Below are positions 44,185 through 53,284 of a DNA stretch of 64,000 nt, in pieces. How positions within the stretch are numbered: the first letter of the stretch is position 1; each line of letters starts with the position of its first letter. The stretch is taken from positions 1 through 64,000 of the forward strand of contig NZ_FRBI01000009.1 in assembly GCF_900142575.1 (NCBI RefSeq), written 5' to 3'. The DNA is from Actinacidiphila paucisporea (GTDB taxonomy: Bacteria; Actinomycetota; Actinomycetes; Streptomycetales; Streptomycetaceae). Position numbers and translations under genes: made by a program. Below the pieces are notes generated by a model that searched no databases, was not told where the DNA came from, and saw only the letters and a list, made by a program, of their open reading frames with translations.

Positions 44185-45215
44185 CGCAGTACCGCCCCTT
44201 CGGACGCACCGGCGTCCAGGTCAGCCCGCTGTGCCTGGGCACCATGATGTTCGGCCCCCGGGGCAACCCGGACCACGCCGACGCGGCCCGGATCATCCAC
44301 CACGCCCTCGACTCGGGCATCAACTTCGTGGACACCGCCGACGCCTACTCGGCCGGCGAGTCCGAGACCATCGTCGGCAAGGCTCTGGCCGGCGGCCGCA
44401 GGGACAACGTCGTGCTGGCCACGAAATTCCACGCCAGCCTCGGCTCCGACCCCAACGAGCAGGGCAACTCGCGCCGCTGGATCGTCCGCGAGGTCGAGAA
44501 CAGCCTGCGCAGGCTCGGCACCGACTGGATCGACCTCTACCAGGTGCACAGGCCCGAGCCCGACACCGACTTCGACGAGACGCTCGGCGCGCTGTCCGAC
44601 CTCGTCCGGCAGGGCAAGATCCGCTACATCGGCACCTCGACCTTCGAGCCGTCGGCGATCGTGGAGGGCCAGTGGATCGCCGAACGCCGCGGGCGCGAGC
44701 GGGTGGTGGCCGAGCAGCCCCCCTACTCGCTGCTGGCCCGCGGCATCGAACGCGAGGTGCTGCCCGTCGCCCAGCGCTACGGCCTCGCGGTGCTCTCCTG
44801 GAGCCCGCTCGCCGGCGGCTGGCTCTCCGGCCACTACCGCAAGGGCGTCCCGCAACCGGCCTCCAGCCGGGCCGACCGCCAGCCCGGCCGCTTCGACATC
44901 ACGGCGGCGGAGAACGCGGCGAAGCTCGCGGCGGCCGACGCGCTGGCCGCGCTGGCCGAGGAGGCAGGCCTCACCCTGGTCCAACTGGCCCTGGCTTTCG
45001 TGCTGCAGCACCCCGCCGTCACCTCGGCCATCATCGGTCCGCGGACCTTCGCCCAGCTGGAGAGCCAGCTGGGCGCGGACAAGATCACCCTGGACCGCGA
45101 GGTGCTCGACCGCATCGACGCGATCGTGCCGCCGGGTACGAACCTGTCGCCCCGCGACGCCGGTTACACCCCGCCGTCGCTGACCGAACCGGCCACCCGC
45201 CGCCGCGCCGTCTGA
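44181..45215 (+). CDS. Aldo/keto reductase
   Basis: A 344-aa AKR with an (alpha/beta)8 barrel. The catalytic tetrad is present: Asp and Tyr in NFVDTADAYS, Lys in LATKF and His in YQVHRP; RYIGTSTF and SAIIGPRT are later family motifs. It reduces an aldehyde or ketone with NADPH. The ATG overlaps the exporter stop (ATGA) and ends the operon. It may reduce the carbonyl left after desulfonation, but that is inference. Alternatively it handles the sugar-like part of the substrate. Confidence 0.87.
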   Translation: MTQYRPFGRTGVQVSPLCLGTMMFGPRGNPDHADAARIIHHALDSGINFVDTADAYSAGESETIVGKALAGGRRDNVVLATKFHASLGSDPNEQGNSRRWIVREVENSLRRLGTDWIDLYQVHRPEPDTDFDETLGALSDLVRQGKIRYIGTSTFEPSAIVEGQWIAERRGRERVVAEQPPYSLLARGIEREVLPVAQRYGLAVLSWSPLAGGWLSGHYRKGVPQPASSRADRQPGRFDITAAENAAKLAAADALAALAEEAGLTLVQLALAFVLQHPAVTSAIIGPRTFAQLESQLGADKITLDREVLDRIDAIVPPGTNLSPRDAGYTPPSLTEPATRRRAV

Positions 45216-45336
45216 CCCCCCGGGGCTGCCCCCCGCGCCCCTTTGGGCCTCCCGCCATCCGCCGACCAGGCGTTGGCTCCTGCCAGGGGCCCTTCGTGCA
45301 GGAGGGTGAGCGTTTTCAGGGGCGCAGGGAAGCGGT
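45216..45336. other. Gene-free GC-rich gap after the organosulfur operon
   Basis: No ORF is supported. The segment starts with C/G runs, then has GCGCCCCTTTGGGCC and CAGGGGCCCTTCGTGCAGG. It resembles dispersed Streptomyces intergenic repeats and may serve as a terminator for the convergent units ending at 45215 and 45337. Confidence 0.35.
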
Positions 45337-46257
45337 CTACCGGTCTACCGTGAGGGCGATCTTGCCGCGGGTGTGACCCTGCTCCACCGCCCGGAGCGCC
45401 TTGTCCGCCTCGGCGAGCGGGAAGGTGCGCGTCACGTACGGGTCCAGGGCGCCCTCGACAACCAGGGCGGCCACCGCCGAGAGCACCGCGCCGGTGCGGG
45501 CGCGGACGATCGCGCTGCCGCCGAGCGACGCGGCCAGCGCCTTGTCCGCGCCGCTGACGAGGTGGGAACGGTCGGCGAGCAGGTCGGCGAGCTCGCGCAG
45601 CGAGTCGCCGCCGACCAGGTCGAGGATGCCGTCGACGCCACCGGGGGCGGCCGCGCGGACGCGGTCCGCGACGCCCTCGCCCGAGGGCACGTGGATCACG
45701 CCCAGGGACTGCGCGAAGGACCGCTTCGCGGCGCTGGCCGTGCCGATGACGGTCAGACCGCGGTGCCGGGCGATCTGGGCCGCGGCGACACCGACGCCGC
45801 CGCCGACGCCGTTGACGAGCAGCGTCGCGCCCGCTGGCAGGGCGAGTTGGACGAGGGCGTCGTAGGCGGTGGCGGCCGCGACCGGCAGGGTGGCCGCGTC
45901 GGTCCAGGACAGGGCGGCCGGCTTGTGCGCGGTGCCGGCCGCGGGCAGCAGGGTCAGCTCGGCGTAGCCGCCGGTGTCCGTGCCGCCGAAGACCTCGTCG
46001 CCGACCGCGAAGCCCTCGACGCCGGGCCCGACCTCCTCGACCACGCCGGCGGCCTCGCTGCCGAAGACCGACGGCAGCACGGTCGGCGCGGCGCCGGCCC
46101 GCTGGTAGCCGTCGCGTCGCTTCCAGTCGACGGGGTTGACGCCCGCGGCCCGAACCGCGATCAGCAGCCGGCCGGGCCCCGGCACCGGTCGCGGCAGGTC
46201 CGCGAAAGTCTCGGTCTCGGGGCCGCCGAAGGCGGTGTGGAGGTAGGCGGTGGGCAT
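45337..46257 (-). CDS. Zinc-less quinone oxidoreductase/alcohol dehydrogenase (MDR family)
   Basis: A 306-aa MDR enzyme: RLLIAVRAAGVNPVDWKRR near the start, GSEAAGVVEEVGPGV, then the NADPH site LLVNGVGGGVGVAAAQIA and ILDLVGGDSL. It lacks the catalytic zinc Cys pattern, so it belongs to the quinone oxidoreductase (QOR) subgroup and reduces enones or quinones. GAGGAG precedes ATG 46257. It follows the GNAT gene by 24 bp and is co-transcribed with it. Confidence 0.87.
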   Translation of the reverse strand: MPTAYLHTAFGGPETETFADLPRPVPGPGRLLIAVRAAGVNPVDWKRRDGYQRAGAAPTVLPSVFGSEAAGVVEEVGPGVEGFAVGDEVFGGTDTGGYAELTLLPAAGTAHKPAALSWTDAATLPVAAATAYDALVQLALPAGATLLVNGVGGGVGVAAAQIARHRGLTVIGTASAAKRSFAQSLGVIHVPSGEGVADRVRAAAPGGVDGILDLVGGDSLRELADLLADRSHLVSGADKALAASLGGSAIVRARTGAVLSAVAALVVEGALDPYVTRTFPLAEADKALRAVEQGHTRGKIALTVDR

Positions 46258-46281
46258 GCGGTGCTCCTCGCGTGTGCGGGT

Positions 46282-47013
46282 TCAGCGGTCGCCGGGGACC
46301 TGGAGGAAGTGGAAGTGGACGCCGCGGCGCAGCGTGAAGCCGAGCGTCTCGTAGAGCCGGATCGCGCCGGTGTTGACGGCGGCCGCGTGCAGGAACGGCG
46401 TGTCGCCGCGGGCGCCGATCCCGGCCGCGGTGTGCAGCAGCAGCCGGGTGGCGAGCCCCTGGCCGCGGTGCTGCTCGTCGGTGCACACCGCGCTGATCTC
46501 GGTCCAGCCGGGCGGCCGCAGCCGCTCCCCGGCCATCGCGACCAGCCGGCCCTCGCGGCGGATGCCGTAGTAAGCGCCCATCGCGATCGTGCGGGGCAGG
46601 AAGGGACCGGGCTTGGCCCGGGCGACCAGCTCCAGCATCTCGGGCACGTCGGACGGTCCCAGCGGCACGGCCTCGGAGTCGGTGCGGGCGTGCACCGCGG
46701 TCGCCACCATCTGGACGCCCTGCGCGGACTGGCCGGTCGACCACTGGGCGGGCAGCGAGGACACCCCGGTGATCGCGACGGGATTGCCCGGGCCGGCGAG
46801 GTCGGCCAGATCCGCCCAGCTCTGCGGCTCCGCGGGATCGGCTATCGCCACGAAGGGCGACACGTCGGTCCGGTACCGGGCGGCGGAACCGGTGGTCTCG
46901 GCGAGGTGCCGGTGCGGGCCGTTCAGCGCGGACCACACGGCGTTGTCCAGCACGTGCGGTTCCGCGGTGCCGGGGTGCGACGGCGGCTGGGAGGACTCAA
47001 GGCGGGTCGACAT
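46282..47013 (-). CDS. GNAT family N-acetyltransferase (FR47-like)
   Basis: A 243-aa acetyltransferase. The C-terminal GNAT fold holds acetyl-CoA motif TEISAVCTDEQHRGQGLATRLLLHTAA and the later ETLGFTLRRGVHFHFLQ; the first half contains PHVLDNAVWSALNGPHRHLAE, which is typical of FR47-like proteins. It acetylates an unknown amine, often in antibiotic or toxic-metabolite handling. ATG 47013 is preceded by a GGAG-like site. It heads a two-gene unit with the QOR gene and is 116 bp from the TetR gene. Confidence 0.86.
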   Translation of the reverse strand: MSTRLESSQPPSHPGTAEPHVLDNAVWSALNGPHRHLAETTGSAARYRTDVSPFVAIADPAEPQSWADLADLAGPGNPVAITGVSSLPAQWSTGQSAQGVQMVATAVHARTDSEAVPLGPSDVPEMLELVARAKPGPFLPRTIAMGAYYGIRREGRLVAMAGERLRPPGWTEISAVCTDEQHRGQGLATRLLLHTAAGIGARGDTPFLHAAAVNTGAIRLYETLGFTLRRGVHFHFLQVPGDR

Positions 47014-47074
47014 GGGCGCGGTGCTGCTCCGTTTCTGCGCCGGCTGCGTGGCGCTCACTGGGGCCAACCCGTTC

Positions 47075-47102
47075 GGGCCGCGGGAAAATCCCGTTCCGGC
47101 CC
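47075..47102 (-). terminator. Bulged hairpin after the MFS/TetR operon
   Basis: GGGCCG and CGGG pair with CCCG and CGGCCC across a short A/T loop, with a 3-nt bulge. It lies 28 bp past the TetR stop on the minus strand, between it and the GNAT gene. Confidence 0.45.
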
Positions 47103-47129
47103 CCGTAAGTACGCCGTTGCGCCCGCGGG

Positions 47130-47741
47130 TCAGAACCGCACGCCTTCGGCGAGCAGCGCGAACTGCCGGTCGTAGAGCGCGACCAGGTCCACCTCGCCGT
47201 CCCGCTGCACCCAGTGGCGTACCACCGCGGTCGACACCGCGATGAGGGCGGCCGCGGCGCAGTGCACGTCCAGGTCGTCCGGGTCGCGGCCGGTGCGCTC
47301 GCTGATCACCGCGGCCACCACGTCCTGGGTGCGCTGGAATTCGTCCCAGGAACGCGCCCTGATGGCCGGGTCGGTGAAGCCGAGCCTGGTCCGCAGCAGC
47401 AGCTCGTCGTGGTCGGCCTCGATCAGCCGCCCGAGGGAGTCGGTCAGCGCGTGCCGGATCGAGTCGATGATCGGCTCGCCGGGCGGCCGGGCCCGTAGCG
47501 CCTCGACGAGCGCGGGGTCGTACTCGTCGTTGAGGACCACGTCCTCCTTGGTCGGGAAGTAGCGGAAGAAGGTGCTGGGGGAGACCTCGGCCGCGGCGGC
47601 GATCTGGTCGACGGTGGTGGCCTCGTAGCCCTGGGCGGCGAAGAGGCGGTAGGCCTCGCGCCTGATGGTCTCCAGGGTGCGCAGCTTCTTGCGCTCCCGC
47701 AGGCCCATCTCCGGCGCGGTCGGGGTCTCCTTGGCGTTCAT
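47130..47741 (-). CDS. TetR-family regulator of the adjacent efflux pump
   Basis: A 203-aa TetR regulator: HTH region ETIRREAYRLFAAQGYEATTVDQIAAAAEVSPSTFFRYFPTKED and an all-alpha ligand domain that includes GFTDPAIRARSWDEF and AVVRHWVQRDGEVDLVAL. Its ATG overlaps the stop of the MFS gene (ATGA), so the regulator is made from the pump's mRNA. This gives a classic autoregulated efflux unit. Confidence 0.9.
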   Translation of the reverse strand: MNAKETPTAPEMGLRERKKLRTLETIRREAYRLFAAQGYEATTVDQIAAAAEVSPSTFFRYFPTKEDVVLNDEYDPALVEALRARPPGEPIIDSIRHALTDSLGRLIEADHDELLLRTRLGFTDPAIRARSWDEFQRTQDVVAAVISERTGRDPDDLDVHCAAAALIAVSTAVVRHWVQRDGEVDLVALYDRQFALLAEGVRF

Positions 47742-49333
47742 GCCAGCGATTGTCCGTGCTCGGCGGGGGATGTGGCGACCTCCCGCGCGGCCGGGACCGC
47801 GTCGCCGGCCCCGGTCCTCCCGCCCCGCGCGGGCAGGAAGAGGGCCGCGAGCACGGCACCGGCCAGGGCGATCCCCGCGCACACCAGCAGGGCCAGGCTC
47901 ATGCCGTGCACGAAGGCGTGGTGCGCCGAGGCGGTCAGGTCGCGGTCCCGCAGCCGCGCCGCCACCGCGCCGGCCCCACTCACCGAGTCGCGTGCCGCGT
48001 CGGCGTCCTGGCGGGACAGCCCCCCGGTGCTCAGCCCGGCCAGATAGCCCGCGCTCAGCAGGCTGCCGAGACCGGCGACCCCGAGCACCCCGCCGACCTG
48101 CTGCACGGTCTCCAGCAGGCTGGTGCCGCGTCCCGAGGCCTGCGCGGGCAGCGACGCCATCACCAGGCTGGTCGCGGGCACCACGGCGAGGCCGAAGCCG
48201 AAGCCCGTCATGGTCAGCCACAGCGCGGCGTACGCGTATCCGTCGCCGGTGCCGGTGGCCGCGCCGACCAGGGTGCCCGCGGCGAAGACCAGCAGCCCCG
48301 CGGCCACCACGACCCGCGTGCCCAGCCGCGGCACCAGCGTTTCGCCCAGCGTGGCGGCGGCCATCAGCCCGCCGATCAGCGGCAGGATCCGCAGGCCCGT
48401 GCCGAGCGCGTCGTGGCCGAGCACCTCCTGCAGATACTGCGGGACGACGAACATGATGCCCATCAGCGCGAAGTTCACGAAGACCGCGATCAGCGTGCCC
48501 CAGCGGAACCGCGGGTCGGCGAACAGCCGCGTGTCCACCAGCGGGTGCGGACACCGCTGCTGCCACCAGGCGAAGACCGCCAGCACCAGCGCGCCGCCGA
48601 CGACACCGCCCAGCACCCGGGGGCTGCCCCAGCCGTCGTCGGGGACCAGGATCGTCCCGTAGACGAGCGCCGTGATGCCCACGGCGCTGAGCCCCGTGCC
48701 CACGGTGTCGAACGGCACGGCGGGGCCGCGCTCCCGGGCCCGGTCGGCGGGCAGCAGCCAGACGCAGGCGATCAGCGCGAGCACCACCACCGGCACGTTG
48801 AAGAGGAAGACCGAGCCCCACCAGAAGTGGTTGAGCAGCCAGCCGCCGACCAGCGGGCCCACCGGCATGCCCACCGCGGTGGCCGCGGTCCAGGCGCCGA
48901 TCGCCTTGGGCAGCTCGGCCGGGCCGAAGACCCGGGGGAGCACCGCCATCGACACCGGCATGATCATCGCCGCGGCCAGTCCCAGCACGGTCCGCACGGC
49001 GATCAGCTGCCCCGGTGAGCCCGCCTGGGTGCCGGCCAGCGAGGCCAGGCCGAACAGCGCGATGCCGCCGATCAGGACGCGCTTGTGGCCGTAGCGGTCG
49101 CCGAGCAGCCCCACCGGCAGCATCGCCACCGAGAGCGCCAGCAGGTAGCCGCCGTTGATCCACTGCAACTGGGCGCTGTCGGCGCCCAGTTCGCCCGACA
49201 GGGTGGGCAGCGCCACGGTGATGACGGTGCCGTCGAGGGCGATGATCAGCACGCTCAGCGTCAGGGCGGCCAGCGCCCACCAGCGGCGGGGCGAGTTCGC
49301 GAGCGGGGGAGGAGCGGGCGCGGGCACGGACAT
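47738..49333 (-). CDS. DHA2-family MFS multidrug efflux transporter
   Basis: A 531-aa MFS protein with 14 helices of the DHA2 (EmrB/QacA) type: motif D1 LDGTVITVALPTL in TM1, motif A GDRYGHKRVLIGG, and motif C near GMPVGPLVGGWLL. It exports drugs or endogenous metabolites with protons. CAGGAGG precedes ATG 49333. The TetR gene follows with an ATGA overlap. TTGACA (49395-49390) is a possible -35, although its -10 is unclear. Confidence 0.9.
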   Translation of the reverse strand: MSVPAPAPPPLANSPRRWWALAALTLSVLIIALDGTVITVALPTLSGELGADSAQLQWINGGYLLALSVAMLPVGLLGDRYGHKRVLIGGIALFGLASLAGTQAGSPGQLIAVRTVLGLAAAMIMPVSMAVLPRVFGPAELPKAIGAWTAATAVGMPVGPLVGGWLLNHFWWGSVFLFNVPVVVLALIACVWLLPADRARERGPAVPFDTVGTGLSAVGITALVYGTILVPDDGWGSPRVLGGVVGGALVLAVFAWWQQRCPHPLVDTRLFADPRFRWGTLIAVFVNFALMGIMFVVPQYLQEVLGHDALGTGLRILPLIGGLMAAATLGETLVPRLGTRVVVAAGLLVFAAGTLVGAATGTGDGYAYAALWLTMTGFGFGLAVVPATSLVMASLPAQASGRGTSLLETVQQVGGVLGVAGLGSLLSAGYLAGLSTGGLSRQDADAARDSVSGAGAVAARLRDRDLTASAHHAFVHGMSLALLVCAGIALAGAVLAALFLPARGGRTGAGDAVPAAREVATSPAEHGQSLA

Positions 49334-49409
49334 GACGGCCTCCTGGGGGTCGACTCTGTAATGAGAGTAACTTCCAGCAAGGTGTCATGTGTCAAATGAA
49401 AGTGGTCTG

Positions 49410-50366
49410 TCAGTTTGCTTTGCGGTGAGTTGTGGTCTTCTTGGCCGTCTTCTTCGCCGCGGTCTTCCCCGCGGTGGTCTTCTTGGCCGCCGCCGACTTT
49501 TTCGACGCCGCCTTCTTGGCCGGACGCTTCCCGGCCCCGCCCTCGCCCTTCGAGCTCAGTTCGGTGACGGTCGCGTGCGTCCCGTCGCCGCCGCCGCGGC
49601 TGTCCTTGGCCTGGTCCACCGAGGCCTGCAGCGCCGCCATCAGGTCCACCACCTTGCCGCCGCCCTCGTCGGCCGGCGCGGGCGGCTCGGCGCCCTCCAG
49701 CTTCGCCGTCACCATCGCCTCGACGGCCACCGCGTACTCGTCCTCGTACGCCGACAGGTCCGCCTCGCCGAGCGCCTCGATGAGGGTGTCGGCGAGCCGC
49801 AGCTCGTTGTCGCTGATGTTGACCTTGCCGCGCGGGACGGCGTCGGCCGCCGAGTTCAGCTCGTCGGGCCAGCGCAGCGTCTGGAGCAGCAGGATGTCGT
49901 CGCGTGCGGTGATCAGCGCCAGGTGCTCGGAGTTGCGCATCGCGAACTTGCCCACCGCGGCCTTGCCCGAGCGGGCCAGCGCCTCGCGCATCAGGACGTA
50001 CGGCTTGTTCGCCGTCGGCGAGGACGGCGCCAGGAAATAGGGCGTGTCCAGCTGCATCGCGTCGACCGACGCGGCCTCGACGAAGCCGCTCACCTCGATG
50101 GTCTTGGCGGTCGGCAGCGGCAGCCGCTGGAGGTCCGCGTCGGTGACCTCGACCAGCTGGTCGTCCGGGGTCTCGAAGGCCCGGCCGATGTCGGCGGAGG
50201 TCAGTACCTTCTCGTCCAGCTCGCAGGTCTTCTGGTAGCGCACCCGGCCGTGGTCGGCCAGATGGATCTGCCGGAAGCTGATCTTGTGGCTCGACACCGC
50301 GGACCCGAGCTTCACCGGGATGGAGACCAGACCGAAGGCCAGGTTCCCGCTCCAGACACTGCGCAT
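49410..50366 (-). CDS. ku: Ku protein (bacterial NHEJ)
   Basis: A 318-aa Ku homolog. It starts MRSVWSGNLAFGLVSIPVKL, carries the central beta-barrel (CELDEKVLTSADIGRAFE, LMREALARSGKAAVGKFAMR) and ends in a Lys/Ala-rich tail from about residue 270 (KRPAKKAASKKSAAAKKTT), typical of actinobacterial Ku and thought to aid DNA or LigD contact. It binds double-strand ends. AAGGA precedes the start. It is divergent from the LigD polymerase gene, with a 39-bp gap between starts. Confidence 0.95.
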   Translation of the reverse strand: MRSVWSGNLAFGLVSIPVKLGSAVSSHKISFRQIHLADHGRVRYQKTCELDEKVLTSADIGRAFETPDDQLVEVTDADLQRLPLPTAKTIEVSGFVEAASVDAMQLDTPYFLAPSSPTANKPYVLMREALARSGKAAVGKFAMRNSEHLALITARDDILLLQTLRWPDELNSAADAVPRGKVNISDNELRLADTLIEALGEADLSAYEDEYAVAVEAMVTAKLEGAEPPAPADEGGGKVVDLMAALQASVDQAKDSRGGGDGTHATVTELSSKGEGGAGKRPAKKAASKKSAAAKKTTAGKTAAKKTAKKTTTHRKAN

Positions 50367-50405
50367 GGCATGTCCTTTTTGTCAGGCTATGGGAATCTTT
50401 ATGGT

Positions 50406-51290
50406 ATGCCGATCACCGAGGTCGAGGGCCGCCAGATCAAGCTCAGCCACCTTGACCGGGTGCTCTGGCCGGAGACCGGCACCACCAAGGGCGAGCTGCT
50501 GCACTACTACGCGAGCGTCGCCGACGCCCTCGTCCCGCACTGCGCCGGGCGCCCGGCGAGCTTCGTCAGGACCCCCGACGGCGTGCAGGGTCAGCGCTTC
50601 TTCCAGAAACGCCCGCCCGCCGGTACGCCCGACTGGGTGACGACCGCCGAGACCCTCAGGAGCAGCGGCGAACTCATGCCGCAGGTGCAGATGGACGACC
50701 TCGCGACCTTGATGTGGGCGGCGAACCTCGCGTGCGTGGAGATCCACACCCCGCAGTGGCGCTCCGCGGCGCCCGGCATCGCCGACCGCCTGGTCATCGA
50801 CCTCGACCCCGGCCCCGGTCGCACTGTCGTCGACTGCTGCGAGGTGGCACTCCTGCTGCGCGAACGGCTCGCCGCCGACGGCATCGAGAGCTGGGCCAAG
50901 ACCAGCGGCTCCAAGGGCCTGCACCTCTATGCCGCGCTGCGGGGCGCCGACTCTCCGCAGGCCTCCGCCTACGCACGGCGCGTCGCCCAGGAGCTGGAAC
51001 GCGCCCACCCCGACCGGGTGGTCTCCCGGATGGCCAAGGCGGACCGCACCGGGCGGATCTTCATCGACTGGTCGCAGAATTCGGCGAAGAAGACGACGGC
51101 GACGCCCTACACGGTGCGAGCCCGCCCGCATCCGACGGTCTCCACACCCCTCGCGTGGGACGAGGTGTCCGCCGCGGCCACCCCCGAGGACCTGACCTTC
51201 ACCCTCACCGACGTCCCCCCGCGGCTGGCCGCCCACGGCGACCTCCTGGCCCCCCTCCTCGCACCCGAAGCGGCGTCCCCTCTTCCCTGA
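50406..51290 (+). CDS. Stand-alone LigD-type primase/polymerase (PolDom)
   Basis: A 294-aa archaeo-eukaryotic primase-type polymerase domain: IKLSHLDRVLWPETGTTKGELLHYY, RFFQKRPPAGTPDWV, metal motif VIDLDPGPG, then WAKTSGSKGLHLYAAL and VSRMAKADRTGRIFIDWSQN. It fills gaps with ribonucleotides or deoxyribonucleotides at broken ends with Ku. No ligase or phosphoesterase domain is attached. Start uncertain: ATG 50406 fits the family; ATG 50370 in frame would add 12 residues. The divergent Ku gene suggests shared control. Confidence 0.9.
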   Translation: MPITEVEGRQIKLSHLDRVLWPETGTTKGELLHYYASVADALVPHCAGRPASFVRTPDGVQGQRFFQKRPPAGTPDWVTTAETLRSSGELMPQVQMDDLATLMWAANLACVEIHTPQWRSAAPGIADRLVIDLDPGPGRTVVDCCEVALLLRERLAADGIESWAKTSGSKGLHLYAALRGADSPQASAYARRVAQELERAHPDRVVSRMAKADRTGRIFIDWSQNSAKKTTATPYTVRARPHPTVSTPLAWDEVSAAATPEDLTFTLTDVPPRLAAHGDLLAPLLAPEAASPLP

Positions 51291-51408
51291 CCGAGCCACG
51301 GCCGTGCGAAGGTGACGGGCCGTCCGGGCCTCCCGGGGAAGTACGTGGCCGGGGGTCTGCGGCCGTGAGAACCCGTCGGGTCACGCGCGCGGCTTCCCGC
51401 CCGTCGGG

Positions 51409-52059
51409 TTACGCCCGCGGCTCCCCGGACCAGCGCCAGCCGGTGCGGCGCTCACGGCCCGGCAGGGCGACGCGCCCGGTCGACCACAGCAGCGCGGGCC
51501 ACGGCTCGGCGTCCGCGGGAGCGTCGGGGAAGAGCCGGTGCAGGGATCTGGCGCACAGATCGGCGGGCGGCTCGAAGGGCAGGTCGAACCCGGCGGCGAT
51601 GTCGTGGGTGTGGACGAGCGTCTCGACCACGCCCATCGCACCGAAGCCCGCCGGGTCGGACGCCCCGAAGACGTGGTGCGACCGCAGGTCGGGTGACGTG
51701 GTGCGGACCATCGAGGTGAGCAGCGCGCCGCAGGCCTCCAGGACCTGCAGCAGGCCCGCGACGCCCTCCCCGCGGTCCACGAAGATCGTGCAGCAGGGCC
51801 CGTCGGGCGTCTCCCGGCGCCAGGTGGCCGGTACATGGGTGGTCAGCGACGGGACCCGCGGGCCGAGTTGGAGTGCGTACGCGAACAGGTCGTCGGCCAG
51901 GTGCTCCGCGGTCTGCCAGCAGGTCCAGGTCAACGTGCCTGCCGGTGCGTCCCAGCCGCCGTCGGGGGCCTCCCGCAGCGCGGTCACCGACAGCCGTACG
52001 GCCAGGTCGACGTCGTCGGCGGTCACGGGTCCCGGGCTGTGCTGCGCTGCGGAAGTCAT
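51409..52059 (-). CDS. Mycothiol-dependent maleylpyruvate isomerase-like (DinB-fold) protein
   Basis: A 216-aa protein with the metal-binding four-helix bundle of the maleylpyruvate isomerase/DinB group: WTCWQTAEHLADDLFAYALQL carries one His, and the later GAMGVVETLVHTHDIAAGFDLPF carries the other two. Such enzymes use mycothiol or bacillithiol to process electrophiles. The start has no Shine-Dalgarno; TACGGT (minus strand, 52066-52071) is 6 bp upstream, suggesting a leaderless mRNA. It stands alone beside the ROK gene. Confidence 0.75.
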   Translation of the reverse strand: MTSAAQHSPGPVTADDVDLAVRLSVTALREAPDGGWDAPAGTLTWTCWQTAEHLADDLFAYALQLGPRVPSLTTHVPATWRRETPDGPCCTIFVDRGEGVAGLLQVLEACGALLTSMVRTTSPDLRSHHVFGASDPAGFGAMGVVETLVHTHDIAAGFDLPFEPPADLCARSLHRLFPDAPADAEPWPALLWSTGRVALPGRERRTGWRWSGEPRA

Positions 52060-52093
52060 ACCGGGACCGTACTACTCCGAGGACCGCCGGTGA

Positions 52094-53284
52094 TCAGGGG
52101 GCGAAGACCTGCTGCGCGGCCACCGCGGCGCCGCCCCGCGCCCAGGCCTCGAACGGCAGCGGGCGCACCACCAGGTCGCATTCGGCCGCGGCCCCGAAGG
52201 CCTGGGCGCGGAAGGCGGCGCGGACCGCGTCGGCGAAGAGGTCGTAGGAGGCCACCCCCTCGCCGGAGATGACGATGCGCTGCGGGCCGACCAGGTTGGC
52301 GATCGAGGCCATGGCGAGGCCGAGCGCGCGCCCGGCGCGGGCGAAGACCTCGCGTACGGCGGGGTCGCCGGCGTGTGCGCGCCGGACGGCCGCGGCCATG
52401 GTCATGCCGGGGTCGCCGGTGGCCTGCCTGGCCTGCTCGGTGATCGCGTGGGTGGCGGCGACGGCCTCCACGCAGCCGGTGTTGCCACAGGTGCAGACCC
52501 GGTCGCCGCCCACCGGCAGGTGTCCGGCCTCGCCGGCGACGCCGTACGCCCCCGACACCACGCGCCCGTCGACCGCGATGCCGCAGCCGATGCCGGCGCC
52601 GACGGTGACCAGCGCGAAGGACGACAGGCCCGCGCCCGCGCCGAACCACTGCTCGGCCACGGTCAGTGCCCGCACGTCGTTGTCGACCACCGTGGGGGTG
52701 CCGGTCGCCGCCCCGGCCAGCCGGGCCAGCGGCACCTGGCGCCAGTCCAGGAACGGCGAATACTGCACGGTTCCGGCCCGCGCGTCGATGTCCCCGGCGA
52801 GGGTGACCCCGATACCGTGCACCCCGCCCGGTGACTCGGCGCCGTGCTCCGCCGTGCTGCCCTTCGCCGCCCCGTCCTTTGCCGCCCCGCCGGCCGTCCG
52901 CAGCCGCGTCACCAGCCGGGCGATCGCCCGCACCACGCTGTCGACGTCCCGCGAGGCCAGCGGGGCACGGCGGGTGGCGAGCGGGGTGGCGGTCAGGTCG
53001 GTGAGGACGCCGATCAGCTCGTCCGCGGTGACCTTGACCCCGATGAAACGCGCGCGCTCCGCCCGTACGGCCATCGGCGTCGCGGGCCGGCCGCTGGCCC
53101 GCTCCCCGGCGGGACGGCCCAGTTCGGTGATCCAGCCGTCGGCCAGCAGGGGCGCGGCGACCTTGGTGACGGCACCCGGCGACAGGCCGGTGCGCCGGCC
53201 CAACTCGGCCCGGGTGAGCGGTCCCTGCACCAGCAGCGTCCTGAAGACCAGGGCGGCGGCCGGCGGTCGTCCGGCGAGCGTCAT
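52094..53284 (-). CDS. ROK-family repressor divergent from alpha-galactosidase
   Basis: A 396-aa ROK protein: winged HTH (TRAELGRRTGLSPGAVTKVAAPLLADGW) and sugar-binding domain with GAGIGCGIAVDG, GEAGHLPV, and zinc motif CTCGNTGCVE. Its catalytic region VVDNDVRALTVAE keeps Asn-Asp, unlike the ROK protein at 33859. TAAGGT lies 7 bp before the start, so the mRNA is probably leaderless. It is divergent from the GH36 alpha-galactosidase gene by 151 bp and should repress it until galactosides arrive. Confidence 0.87.
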   Translation of the reverse strand: MTLAGRPPAAALVFRTLLVQGPLTRAELGRRTGLSPGAVTKVAAPLLADGWITELGRPAGERASGRPATPMAVRAERARFIGVKVTADELIGVLTDLTATPLATRRAPLASRDVDSVVRAIARLVTRLRTAGGAAKDGAAKGSTAEHGAESPGGVHGIGVTLAGDIDARAGTVQYSPFLDWRQVPLARLAGAATGTPTVVDNDVRALTVAEQWFGAGAGLSSFALVTVGAGIGCGIAVDGRVVSGAYGVAGEAGHLPVGGDRVCTCGNTGCVEAVAATHAITEQARQATGDPGMTMAAAVRRAHAGDPAVREVFARAGRALGLAMASIANLVGPQRIVISGEGVASYDLFADAVRAAFRAQAFGAAAECDLVVRPLPFEAWARGGAAVAAQQVFAP

